Assembly (NCBI GenBank): GCA_963798795.1
Contig: CAWCUZ010000006.1
Location: 434,001-498,000, forward strand
Source: CAWCUZ01 sp963798795
Lineage (GTDB): Bacteria; Acidobacteriota; Vicinamibacteria; Vicinamibacterales; SCN-69-37
DNA length: 64,000 nt
Direction of reading: 5' to 3'
The notes under the pieces are model-generated. The model ran no database searches. It saw nothing but the letters and a program-made list of their open reading frames with translations, and had not been told where the DNA came from. This document shows positions 10,692 to 21,082 of the stretch, piece after piece. Numbering within the stretch: the first letter of the stretch is position 1; the number at the start of each line of letters is the position of its first letter. The translations under genes were made by a program, and so were the position numbers.

Positions 10692-11950
10692 ATGCGAATA
10701 CTGATGGTCACGAATTACGTTCCATACCCTGCCACCTCCGGCGGCCGGCTGCGCGTCTACAACCTCCTGCGTCGTGTTGCGGCGCGTCACGAAGTAGCAC
10801 TCGTCGCTTGGCGGAGTCCGCGGAAGACGCGCGCAATGCTGACCATCTACGACGTATCTGCCCGTGGGTAGCCGCTGGGGATCGCCCCTCGCCAAGGCCG
10901 ACGGCCAGGGCCGCCAGCATGCTCCGTTACGTTGCGGGGGATACACCTCCTGACATGGCACTGCTGAGATCGCCCAGTCTCAAACGGCGCCTTTGGGAAC
11001 TGATTGCTGGTGTCCCTTTCGACATTTTTCAATCGAGTCGGCGATGGCACCGTATGCGCACGCCCTGCCGCTGGAAGTCCGACGCCGAACGGTGATCATG
11101 TTTCAGAACGTGACGGCCCAACTCCTTCGCCGGTGTCAGGGGTGGAGAGCTGCAGCCGTCAAAGGCTGCGTGCGCGACTGAATGGAACCATGATGGCGCG
11201 GTGGGAACCGCGCGAAGCGAGTCGGTTCGCGCGCTGCACGACAGTATCGGAGAGCGACCGGCAATTGTTGATCGCCGGCAATCCTCCGAGGGTCGACGTG
11301 GTGCCGAACGGGGTTGACCTGAAAAAGTACAAGGTGTTGCCATGGCCGTCAGCTGACGAGCCCCCGACAGTGGTATTCGTCGGAACCATGGACTACAGAC
11401 CGTGCGTTGATGCGATGCAGGACCCTTTGTCGTGAGATATGGCCCCGAATTCGGCGGGCCCTGCCCGACGCTCAGATGTGGCTCGTCGGCCGTAATCCGA
11501 GGCCCGAGGTGCTGGCGTTGAACGGTCACGGCGTGCACGTAACAGGTCCGGTGCCGAGTGTCGTTCCTTACTACGAGAGGAGCCATGTCTGTGTCGTCCC
11601 ATTGCGGGCAGGCGGTGGTAGTCGGCTGAAGATTCTGGAGGCGATGGCATTGGGGCGGCCCGTGATCTCGACGCACATTGGGAGCGAAGGACTCGATGCC
11701 GTTCCCGGCTGGCATCTGCTGATAGCTGATTCGCCGGCGGCATTTGCTCAGCTCACGGTCGCAATGATACGGAAGCGGCGGCTGGCAGAGCAGGTTGCCC
11801 GCCAGGGCAGAGCCCTGGTGGAAGAGCGCTATGGCTGGGACTCCATAGCTGGCAGATTAATCGAGATGCTACGAGGAGATGCGGCAGCCAGCGGCCCCCA
11901 AGAGTCCGTCGTGAGCCGCTCAAGGACGCAGTGTTCAATGGAGCGACAAG
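10692..11950 (+). pseudogene. GT4-family glycosyltransferase, at least four frameshifts
   Basis: The ATG start gives MRILMVTNYVPYPATSGGRL and YNLLRRVAARHEVALVAW, a standard GT-B N-terminus. Frame changes near 10810, 11035, 11160 and 11420 are needed to read on through LLRSPSLKRRLWELIAGVPF, RCTTVSESDRQLL, VVPNGVDLKKY, VVFVGTMDYRP, ALPDAQMWLVGRNPRP, VCVVPLRAGGGSRLKILEAM and GRPVISTHIGSEGLDAVPG. The segment RAGGGSRLKILEAMALGRPV is the conserved donor-sugar site (E-x7-E region). The 3' end is uncertain. The family uses retaining transfer from a nucleotide sugar. Confidence 0.75.
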
Positions 11951-12085
11951 CGAATCGCGCCGGAGGCTCCGCTAATGCGTCTGCGGTGGGTCGAAGCCAA
12001 CCACTCGTAGGCGGAGTCTATCGGCAGGACTTGCGGGGACCGAACGCGTCCAAAGACGCGTCGTTCCCTTCCACGGGGAGTAATG

Positions 12086-12707
12086 ATGACATCGATCGTG
12101 GCGTGTCTACGGCGGCTCAGGACGAAGAGCGCCGTCTTCAACAAACGTCCGTTTCTGGAGTATCGGCCGGGACCTGCACGTGGGTAGGGGCTCGACATTG
12201 TGGGCGCCCAGAAGGTTATTGATCGGCCATGACGTATACCTCGGCAAGCACGTGCACATTGAGGCCAACTGTGAAATCGGTGACTACTGCTTGTTCGCCA
12301 ATCGTGTGGCAATAGTCGGGCGTCACGATCACGATGTCAGGGCAGTCGGCTATCCTGCACGGTATTCACCATCAGCCGGGAGCGTGCGCAAGCCAGCTGG
12401 TAACATCGACGAGAAGGCTGTCGTGGAGAGCGATGTGTGGCTAGGATACGGCGTCATCGTGCTGACAGGCGTGACGATTGCCAGGGGAGCGATCGTCGCA
12501 GCCGGGAGCGTGGTGAGCGCTGACATTCCGCCGTATTGCATCGCCACCAGCATGCCCGCGCCGGTGATAGGCCGTCGTTTCACAAGCGAAGTGGAAATAG
12601 CCCGTCATGAGGAGGCGATCGCTCGCGGCCGTTTCGGCCTCTCCGAACGTGGATATGACTACTGCACGATTCTGCCAGGCTTGTCTGCACCAGAGAGAGA
12701 TCCATGA
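12086..12707 (+). CDS. Left-handed beta-helix (hexapeptide) acyltransferase, one frameshift
   Basis: Hexapeptide-repeat signatures run through the C-terminal two thirds: LLIGHDVYLGKHVHIEANCE, IGDYCLFANRVAIVGRHDHD, VVESDVWLGYGVIVLTGVTI and ARGAIVAAGSVVSADIPPY. The His-containing loop GRHDHD may hold the catalytic His. The family O-acetylates sugars from acetyl-CoA. A GGGGAG ribosome site lies five bases before the second of two adjacent ATGs, which decides the start. A frame change near 12165 joins the N-terminal VFNKRPFLEYR to DLHVGRGSTLWAP. Its stop overlaps the next gene's ATG by four bases, indicating translational coupling. Confidence 0.78.
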
Positions 12708-13847
12708 ACAAGGTCGCCATTCTGCAGCACCGATTGTTGCACTACCGAGTGGCTCTATTCGAACACCTCAGGGCTAAGTGCGCCGAGTGTGGCATAGAGC
12801 TGCATCTGGTCCACGGCCAGGCAACCCGTCGCGAGGAGGCCAAAAAGGACGACGCCCATCTGCCGTGGGCGACCAGTGTGCAGAATCGAGTGTGGGAGGT
12901 CGGTAATTGCGACTGGATCTGGCAGCCGCTGCCGAGACAGATGAGGGATATGGATGTGGTCCTGATCATGCAAGAGAATCGCATTCTGTCGAACTATCCC
13001 CTCTTTGCTGAAGCGCTCCTATGGCCAACAGAAGTTGGCCTATTGGGGCCATGGCGCCAATCTGCAGAGTGACGCGCCAAAGGGCCTGCGGGAATCGTGG
13101 AAGCGCTTGACGCTGGCCTGCGTAGACTGGTGGTTCTGCTATACGCAAGTGACTGTCGACATCGTTCAAGGGGCTGGATTCCCAGCGGACCGTATTACTC
13201 GGCTGGACAACGCGATCGATACCAGCTCCTTCAGGTGCGACTTGGCCAGGATCACCGACGCGGACGTGGCACTGGCCAGGCTGGCACTAGACATCCGCGA
13301 GGGCTCGCCTGTCGGCATGTTGTGCAGTTCGCTCTATCCGGAGAAGCGCTTGGAGTTTTTGGTAGCTAGCGTGGATCGGATCCATGACATCTTGCCGTCA
13401 TTCCACTTGGTCGTCATTGGTGATGGACCGTCGGCTCCGTACCTTAGGGAGGCGACGGCGTCAAGACCCTGGCTGCACCTACTTGGACCGAGAAGGGGCA
13501 GGGAGAAGGCGCTATACTTTCGGCTCGCCCAGTTCATGCTACATCCGGGTGCACTCGGGTTGCACATTGTCGATGCGTTCTGCGGTGGGCTCGCTTTAGT
13601 CACGACGTCCATGGCGAAGCATGGTCCGGAGATCGCATATGTCAGACATGGCGAGAACGCCATCGTGACGGGAGACAGCATTGAGGAGTACGCAGAAGCG
13701 GTGGTGAGGTTGGTTCATCATCGAGAAGCCAGGGATCGTCTGAGGGTTGAAGCCCTGGCAAATGCCGAACGGTACACGCTGGAGAACATGGTCCAGCGAT
13801 TTGCCGATGGCATCGGGCGTTGTCTCTCGGCCCGCAAGAGATCGTAG
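12704..13847 (+). CDS. GT4-family glycosyltransferase, one frameshift
   Basis: The N-terminal domain begins MNKVAILQHRLLHYRVALFE and carries GIELHLVHGQATRREE and DVVLIMQENRILSNYPL. A change near 13005 moves into the frame that reads KLAYWGHGANLQSD, RLDNAIDTSSF, GMLCSSLYPEKRLEFLVASV, FHLVVIGDGPSAPYL, HPGALGLHIVDAFCGGLALV and HGENAIVTGDSIEEYAEAV. The IGDGP strand and the segment around LHIVDAFCGG correspond to the nucleotide-sugar site of GT-B enzymes. It is the last gene of the glycan locus and is coupled to the acyltransferase. About 160 bases with no recognisable gene follow before the convergent beta-helix gene. Confidence 0.78.
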
Positions 13848-14009
13848 GATCCATGGGCGCGCTCGGAAGGGGAGTTCCGCCGTGAGATTGAGGGGCGGAC
13901 CCCGGGGGTTGGAGGCGGCCGGGCGCCCGGGGAAGTGGCAAGCCGCGCCGTGTTCGGAGGGCGCGCCGAAGTCACGTCCGATGTCTCTTCTATACGCCGT
14001 GGCGCCCGA

Positions 14010-17000
14010 TCACTCGCGGCTAGCCACACGAACCTCGACTATTATTGCGCCGCTAGGCCGAGTGAATACGAGGCGGTAGGCTCCAATGAACCCTGGCGGA
14101 GGACTCCACGTGAACGTCGCCGTCCCCGCGTCGAGGCGGGAGCCGACAGGCAGATCGCGCGCTTGGCCGTTCGCGAGCAGATAGCCCGCGTCGACGTGCT
14201 CGAGCAGAAGTTCGACTCGGCCCATCTCAGGCAATGTGAGGCGGTGGATGCCAGCGGCATCCGGCAGGAGTGGCGTGTACGGTTCGCCGAGGTCGAAGCC
14301 GGTCCGCATGAGGATTGTCTGATGTGCGATCGGAAGCGCTCGGCCTGGGTTGGAAGGAGTAGGATTGGACGGGCGAACGGCGGTGTCGAGTGCGGCGGCG
14401 CGGAAAGCGGGTAGCGATGCGCCGTTGCGAACGACGAAGAAGCGACTGCCGACGCCGTTGGTGCGACCCGCGCTGTCGGTGACGCTCCAGGCGATTGTAT
14501 GAAGGCCGTTGGGGAGCGTCGTCGTGTCGATGGCGAACACACCGATTGCGCCCCGCTGTGCGTCCAGGTTTCTGAAGACGGTCGGATTCGATGAGCGGGG
14601 CGTAAGCGGTATCTGCGGAGCGGCATTGCCGAAGACGTTGGCAACGTCGTCATTGCAGTACACGCCAGGCGGCACGGGATTGCCGACGTTGCCGCGGCAG
14701 AGGTTGTAAGACACGGAGCCCCAAGGCGCACCGTCAATCCAGACGATCACGGAGGAGCCATCAGTCGGGATCAGGATGTCGCCAGCCCCGGCAGCGGCGT
14801 CCACGTCCGGGGTGAGTGCCCATCCGAAGTTCGCGAGGATGGCCTCCGTGGCGGCGCCTTCCGCGGGCGTGTCGATGGTGCCGAACGGCATGGCGATCGC
14901 ATCATTGTCAAAGGCGAGAGAGGTGGGAGCGTGATCGGCCGTGCTTCGACCAAGGAGCGTCTGGTGCCCATCCTCGTCCGTTGCCACCGCATAGAACGTG
15001 ATAGCCCCCTGCCCGCCGTGCGGTCGCATGAGAGGCACATGCGGCAGCACGTTCGAGAGAACCTGCATGCCCCACCCTGCACGGTATGCCTGAGGCATGT
15101 CGCGAAACGCCGCTTCGACGTCCGGGCGCGCACCGGGCACGAAGGTGGCGGACCCGATGAGCGTGAGGCTGCTGCCCCACGCGCTCTGGCACGCGGCCGG
15201 GTTGTCAATCGACAGACAGTCGCGATACAGCTTCACGTCCCGCACGGCGAGATCATCGAGGGCCCATCCCGTAACCGCAATGGCGCCCTGCAGGCCGACA
15301 GCGTTCTGAGCTGGAGTGTCCACCTGGCCGAACGGGCCTGCTGTGGCTCCTGGATCGTGGACCCGACAGATCCACGGCAACGACAATGGGGCTGGCTCCG
15401 GGCGCCGTCAGGGCGACTGTGCCACTCAGTGAAGTCTGACCACCGATGGTGTTGCCCGGGTTCACGATCGCGACGTCAAACGTACCCGCGCCGGTGCCCA
15501 AGCCGCCAGTGACTTGCAGCCAGAGCTGATCGGCCACAGCCGTCCACTGCGGCGTCGCGCCCGTGAATGCGACCGTCACGGTCTGCGCGGGCGTCGTGCT
15601 GATCAGAGAACCGCCTGTGCCATTCTTCACGGCTGCGAAGGCGAGGTGCGCCGGGTCAGCGAACAGCACGGTGTCCTCTCCGGCCACCGATTCCGAGCCC
15701 ATGTGTGGCGCACCGGTGACGGGCTGCCCATCGCGATCCTGGGTCAAGCCGACATCGGCACCGGCATGAACCGCCGCCGACGCGGCCTGCAGACGAAGGT
15801 CGGCGCCTGGCGCGACAAATAATGGGTCCTCCCACTCTCCGTGAGCGTCGAACGCAGTGTCCGCGCGATACGAGTTCCGCTCGTCACTGCGATACGACAC
15901 ACCATTGACTTCAGCATAGACCTTGTTACCACCTGCCGACTGGTACCATAGGTTATTGTCGGCAGTGACGTGTATCGCGTCGTCCACGAAGAAGCAGGCG
16001 TCCTTCATGTCGACGGCAACGTTGTTCTTTACTACAATGGCCGATGTCCCTGCGCCTTGGACGACGATGCCAGGCGCCCATCCGAGCCAGAGCGAATGCG
16101 TCATGGACACAGTGTTGTTGTAGATAGACGAATTGCGTACGTTGTCAACAAAGTGAATACCCTGTCCAGGCGTGTTGTGAACGAGGTTGTAATAGACGCT
16201 CAGCGCCGTTGTCGGGTGACCAACCGAACCCTCGGCGAGAATTCCGCCCATTGCGATCGAACCGACGCTGCCGGAGGTGCCGTAGACCTCATTGAAACGT
16301 ACGACGTGCCCGGAGCTTGTGCCGGCGCTGTTCTGCAGGTCGATGCCCGTGTGGTACGTATCGTGAACCGTATTGAATTCGACCAGGTGACCGTGTGACA
16401 CCCCGCCGTGTGTGGCGTCATCGACCGTGATCGAGATGCCGCGGCGAGAGACCTCCGAAATGTCGTTGCCGTAAACGTGACAGAACGACGCTTGGTCCAG
16501 GTGAATGCCATACGCGTCGAGCGTCTCTTTGCAACCGATGTGGTGGACCACCGTCCCGTGAACATCGCACGTCGAACCGCCAACGACCTCAATGCCACGT
16601 CGTGAGGCGAACCGGCATTCCAAGTCGGCGATTGTGATGTAGCTCTGGCCCACCGAGCGGATGCACGCGTCGCGTACCGAACCCTCTATAGCCGCGTAGG
16701 CTCCGTCGGGATCTGTCGCTGCGTACGCCAGGAGAAACGTGCCGTCGTCATACCAGTCACGGGGTTGCAGAAGAGAGTGGATGTCTGGGACTCGCCGACC
16801 CCATGCCGCGGCGGCGCCCACTTGATCCAGAAACCAGACTCCGGTTGGCGCGATCGACGGCGCCTTCCACACATTCGACGGCAGGGGCACGGGCGGGGTC
16901 GGGAAACCCGCCTGAGCGCATTGGAGAAGATCGAAATACGCCGTGTAGCTGCCGGAATGTGCGCCGTCACCGAGCCGGAGAACCGCAACTCCCGACGCTG

Positions 17001-17982
17001 GCGAACCGGTCAGCGCGCCGCTTTGAAATGACGCGCCGTTGAGCCGCAGATCGAATGTCGAACGCGCGACGTCGTACTTGACCGCGAGTGAGACCCAGGT
17101 GTCCAGCGGAAGATCAGGTCCGGCAACGTACTGGTGCCCGCCATCACCGGTGTTGACGACGCCCATGAGACGCCGGCTGTTGGAACCTGTGTCGAGTACC
17201 CTGAACTCGAAGATCGTCTGGTTGGTCGGATCGATCCCGCTGAAGAGGTCCAACTGGGGTGCCCCCGCAGAGAGGCTGGCGCCGGCGACGTAGACATTCA
17301 CCTGACCATAGAATGCCGGTTGTGCCGAGCCGAAGGCGTATTCCGCCTTTGCGCTGTAGGTTGGCGCTTCTTTGTGGATGGCGAGCACCTGCGACCCGCC
17401 GCCAGCCAGCGGCGGAGCAGCGGTGCTGTCGGGGTCGACAAAGCCGCCCGCGCCTTGCGTCGCCGACCAGCCGGCCTGCTCGTAGCCCGATCCCTCGAAG
17501 CTCTCACTGAGAATGTCGGCTGGCCGGGCGGTTATGTCGGCCTGGTCCCAGCCGGAGACGACACTCGAGCCCATAAGTGCAGGGGCAGGGCCGCTGCCGT
17601 ATGCGCCGAAGGTGACAGGCGAACCTGCCGTGCCGCTCGACGTGATGACGAGTTCCTCACGCCACACGTCACCACGCGCGAACAGGACGGAGTCACCGGG
17701 ATTGAAATGGCTGGCATTGACCTTCGCGACGGTCTTCCACGGTCCGTTGAGACCAGACGTGTGAACCGGTGCCGCGCCGTCGTAACTATCTGACCCGGTC
17801 GCCGCAGACACGTAGTAGGAAGTCGCTGCCGAACCGAATCTCGCAGGTGCAGCAGTCGGCACCTGACCCAGCGTCGCCAGGAGGACGAACGCCGCAGCCG
17901 TGCCAAGAGGCCGCGTGAACATCGGACGCGCGCGCAGACGAAGTCCTTTGGGGAGTTTGATCCGATGGCCGCGGAGATTCAT
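14010..17982 (-). CDS. Secreted right-handed beta-helix protein with BACON-like and surface C-terminal module, one frameshift
   Basis: A signal peptide lies near residues 25-47 (TAAAFVLLATLGQVPTAAPA), followed by SYYVSAATGSDSYDGAAPV, the usual start of parallel beta-helix proteins. A lectin-like jelly-roll insert (about 200-310) comes next. Many beta-helix coils follow (YITIADLECRFASRRGIEVV, HGTVVHHIG, VYGNDISEVSRRGISITVDD, VRFNEVYGTSG). Then comes a BACON-like domain (about 770-880). A one-base change near 15360 is needed to reach the last 440 residues. These carry two PFGxxDTP repeats and end in an Ig/He_PIG-like domain (FTWSPPPGFIGAYRLVF). The same C-terminal module occurs in the protein ending at 49473. 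It is probably a cell-surface or secreted glycan-binding or lyase-like protein. No catalytic residues were identified. Confidence 0.72.
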
Positions 17983-18183
17983 GGATCGGAGTCAATTGCG
18001 AGGCCGTGCGCGATCCTTGCGGCACCGCCCCGAGTGCGGAAGTGCAAGGCGCATGCCAGCCACGGCTAACGGCAAATCGGCGCACACGGATGGCCGGTCA
18101 AGCAGACCTGCTGGTGGCACCTCCACTTCTGACATGCGTGTCCCGGATTGTGAGTGCGCGACACCGCACCGAACGTCCGCGGG

Positions 18184-19401
18184 CTACTGACCGGGAAGAC
18201 TCGTGGCGAGCTCCGCGACCACCACCTCAGGCGGAGCGTTGAGACGGATCGGTGTCCAGACCGTGCCGATGCCCCGCGAGACATAGAGGTGCGACGACCC
18301 GCGACGATAGTGCCCCTCGGGGTAGGGGGTCATCAGGTGCGCGACGCTCAGGTTCACGCCAGGCGCACTCAGCTTGATCTGACCGCCATGCCAGTGGCCT
18401 GCCAACGTGACGCCTACACTTCGGTTTGCCGCTTGCGGGAAGATCTCCGGCCGATGAGAAAGGAGCAGCGTTGGCGTCGCTGCGTCGAGGCCGTCCAGGG
18501 CGGCCGCAAGATCCGGCTCGCCGGTGTACAGGTCGTCTATGCCCGCGACCGCGAAGGGCCCTTCGCCGGTGTCGATGACCTGGTGGCGGTTGTTCAGAAC
18601 GACGATGTTCTGTGCGGTGAACACAGCCTCGACCTCGCGCGGATCGCCATACATGTGCTCGTGATTGCCATGAACCGCGAAGGACCCATACCGCGGCCGC
18701 AGCCGGGCCAGCTCTTCCGCGCACCCGTACAGGAACCGCATCGAGTTCGAGATGAAGTCCCCCGTCAGGACCAGCAGGTCCGGCTCCAGCCGGGCGACCT
18801 GATCGACATAGACCCTGATGTCGTCGCGGGTCATGTAGAGGCCCGCGTGAATATCGCTGAGCTGGACGACGCGGAGCGAACGGCCGAACGGCACCGAGAG
18901 CGTCGTCACGCCGTAGTGGGTCCTGGCACGGGTCGTGCCGTAAGCCACAGCCGCGAATGGCCCGACGACCAGACCGCCAATGCCCGCCTGCATGAAGGCG
19001 CGCCGGCGGACGTCCACGCCAGGGCCGAGGGACGGATCTGCGGCCGCTGAGCCCGGCGCGCGCCTCGACCGCCGCGGGTGAATGCGGCTGACGAGAAACA
19101 GAAGCGCCGCCGACGGGATCGACCCGTAGTTCCAGACGACCATCGGATAGAGCAGGAGCAGCCGCGCCGCCGCCGGTGGCTCGACCCACGCCAGGCGCGA
19201 CAGAACCACATACGTGTGGATGGCCCAGAGCGCCGCCATTCCGAACCCGACGGACCAGACGGCAAGCGAGCGGGTCGCTTTGGACCAGGAAGACGCGCGA
19301 ACAGCCTGCAGGAAACACACGAACAGGTACGCCTGCGCCAGGCCGGCCACAAGCAAGAGGACCGGTCGGAACACGAGCACCAGGTATCCGACTCTGTGCA
19401 A
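18184..19401 (-). CDS. Membrane-anchored metallophosphoesterase (YkuE/YaeI-like)
   Basis: About three N-terminal membrane spans (YLVLVFRPVLLLVAGLAQAY, VWSVGFGMAALWAIHTYVV, LLLLYPMVVWNYGSIPSAAL) are followed by a second hydrophobic anchor preceded by RRRAFMQ. The calcineurin-like phosphoesterase domain then shows all metal-ligand blocks: VVQLSDIHAG, LLVLTGDFISN, FAVHGNHEHMYG, LLLSHRPEIF and VTLAGHWHGGQ. The family hydrolyses phosphodiester or pyrophosphate bonds, in some members of membrane lipids; the substrate here is unknown. I chose a TTG start because a GGAGG ribosome site (complement of 19410-19414) lies eight bases upstream of it and no ATG/GTG fits better. It is divergent from the HTH protein across about 200 bases in which I see no clear promoter. 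Confidence 0.82.
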   Translation of the reverse strand: MHRVGYLVLVFRPVLLLVAGLAQAYLFVCFLQAVRASSWSKATRSLAVWSVGFGMAALWAIHTYVVLSRLAWVEPPAAARLLLLYPMVVWNYGSIPSAALLFLVSRIHPRRSRRAPGSAAADPSLGPGVDVRRRAFMQAGIGGLVVGPFAAVAYGTTRARTHYGVTTLSVPFGRSLRVVQLSDIHAGLYMTRDDIRVYVDQVARLEPDLLVLTGDFISNSMRFLYGCAEELARLRPRYGSFAVHGNHEHMYGDPREVEAVFTAQNIVVLNNRHQVIDTGEGPFAVAGIDDLYTGEPDLAAALDGLDAATPTLLLSHRPEIFPQAANRSVGVTLAGHWHGGQIKLSAPGVNLSVAHLMTPYPEGHYRRGSSHLYVSRGIGTVWTPIRLNAPPEVVVAELATSLPGQ

Positions 19402-19605
19402 CCGCCAGACCTCCGGAATCCGTCCGGAAGATTCTAGTACGAGCGGCCGGAATCGGTGGCGATCGGCTCCTCCCCGCTCCGGATCCACCGAGGTCCTGGC
19501 AGCGTCAGGAGTTAACCCCTGTGTCAGGCTTGTCCTGCCTATGGGCGCGTGGTAGGCTCTCAACCCTTCGGCCGAACGACGGTCTCACTCACGGTTTCTC
19601 GCGTG

Positions 19606-21046
19606 TCGATGACTAACGACGCAGATTCGGGTTCGCCGCTCAAGCCAACTGTCCTGAGCGGCTGGAAGGAGATTGCTGCGTACCTCGGCCGCAGCGTCCG
19701 CACCGTTCAACGCTGGGAGCGGGATCTTGCGCTCCCGGTTCATCGAATTCACACCCCGAACGAAGGCCAGATCGTCTTTGCGCATTGCGCAGAGCTCGAA
19801 GCGTGGCGAACGACGACGGAAACCGAAACACCGGCGGCAGACGCGTATCAGCCCGAGGAGTCCGCAGCGGCACCGCTATCGAAGAGAGACGCCCCGGAAC
19901 GGGAAGGAACACCGACCGGCGGCGGTCCCGCGGTTGTCACCAGCACAGGGCGGTGGCCGTGGGCGGCGGCAGTGGTGGTGGCGGCAGGGCTCCTGGCGGC
20001 AGCGGGTTTCCTGCTCGGCCGATTGAATCTGCAAGCGGCTCGGACCGACGCACTCCCCACCGGATTCAGGTTCGCCGGCAACCGGCTGGAAGCCATCGAT
20101 CAGTCCCAACAGGTGCTCTGGTCGCACGAGTTCGAGAGCTGGGTCGGTTGGGCTGAAACGATCGAGCCCGGCAAAAAGCCCGACACGATCGACCTCGATG
20201 GCGACGGCTCACCCGAGTTCCTGATACCGACCAAGTACGCTTTTGCAGTCGACTCGCGCCCAGCGCTCCGATGCGCTCGTCTGCTTCGACAGGACCGGCA
20301 ACGTCCGCTGGCAGATCGAGCCGGATACGCAGTTGACGTTCGGAGGCGAGCGGTTCAGCGGGCCCTGGAAGCTCCAGACCGTCGCCGTGTCCAGGGATCC
20401 GCATCGCATGAAGATCTGGGCGGCATACAGCCACAACACCTGGCGCCCGGCCTTCGTGATGGAAATCACGGCCGACGGCCAGTACGCGATTCGATACGTC
20501 CAGTCCGGCTGGGTTTGGGCGATCTCCGAGTGGCAGACGGGCGGCGACGACCTGCTGGCGGTCGGAGGCGTGGACAACAACCACGCGCGTCCCTCGATTG
20601 CCCTCATCTCACTGACCGAAGCTCCGGCGCACTCACCCGCGCCAGCCGGCTCACGCGACGAATGCCAGGGCTGTCCTGGGGACCTGCCGAGAGCCTACAT
20701 CCTGCTGCCGAATTCCGAAGTGGCCAAGGTTCAGCACGACACAAGCCGAGTGGTCGATATCCGGCCTCTGCCCAGGCAACTGAAGATCACCGTTGCGGAA
20801 GGGCCCGGCGACGCCGCGAGCGTGGCGTTTATCTCGTCAGATCTTCGAGTGACATCCTGCCAGCCCACCGACCGATACTGGCTCGTCCACAAATCGCTGG
20901 AACTGCAACATCTCATCGGCCACACCGCCGACCAGTGTCCCGAACGAACGAAGGCACGCGAAGTCGATCGCTGGATGCCTGGGCAGGGCTGGCAACACAT
21001 GATGGTAGCCCCGCAGGCGCTCGGCGGAGGGTCGGGTACGCGATAG
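19606..21046 (+). CDS. HTH-transmembrane one-component protein with C-terminal sensor region, one frameshift
   Basis: Residues 17-48 form a helix-turn-helix (SGWKEIAAYLGRSVRTVQRW). It is followed by an acidic linker, a single membrane span (about 116-138) and an extracytoplasmic region that includes DLDGDGSPEFLIPT, a calcium-binding FG-GAP/VCBS-like loop. A base change near 20250 is required to continue into SDALVCFDRTGNVRWQIE, KIWAAYSHNTW and GDDLLAVGGVDNNHAR, which look like propeller blades. The layout of cytoplasmic DNA-binding head, one span and outer sensor resembles ToxR/CadC-type regulators. Target and ligand are unknown. The stop codon runs directly into a short hairpin plus T-run. 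Confidence 0.65.
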
Positions 21047-21060
21047 CGTAACGCTTTTTT
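21045..21060 (+). terminator. Weak intrinsic-terminator-like hairpin
   Basis: AGCG-TAA-CGCT followed by six T forms a four-base-pair stem with a U-run and overlaps the preceding gene's stop codon. The stem is short, so the call is tentative. A convergent gene ends 22 bases further on. Confidence 0.35.
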
Positions 21061-21082
21061 GGACCCCGGAGCGTGGGTGGCT

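Noticed and set aside
13848..14009. A further small gene after the last glycosyltransferase
   Set aside because: The ATG at 13853 opens only a ten-codon frame and no other coding signal is seen in this spacer.
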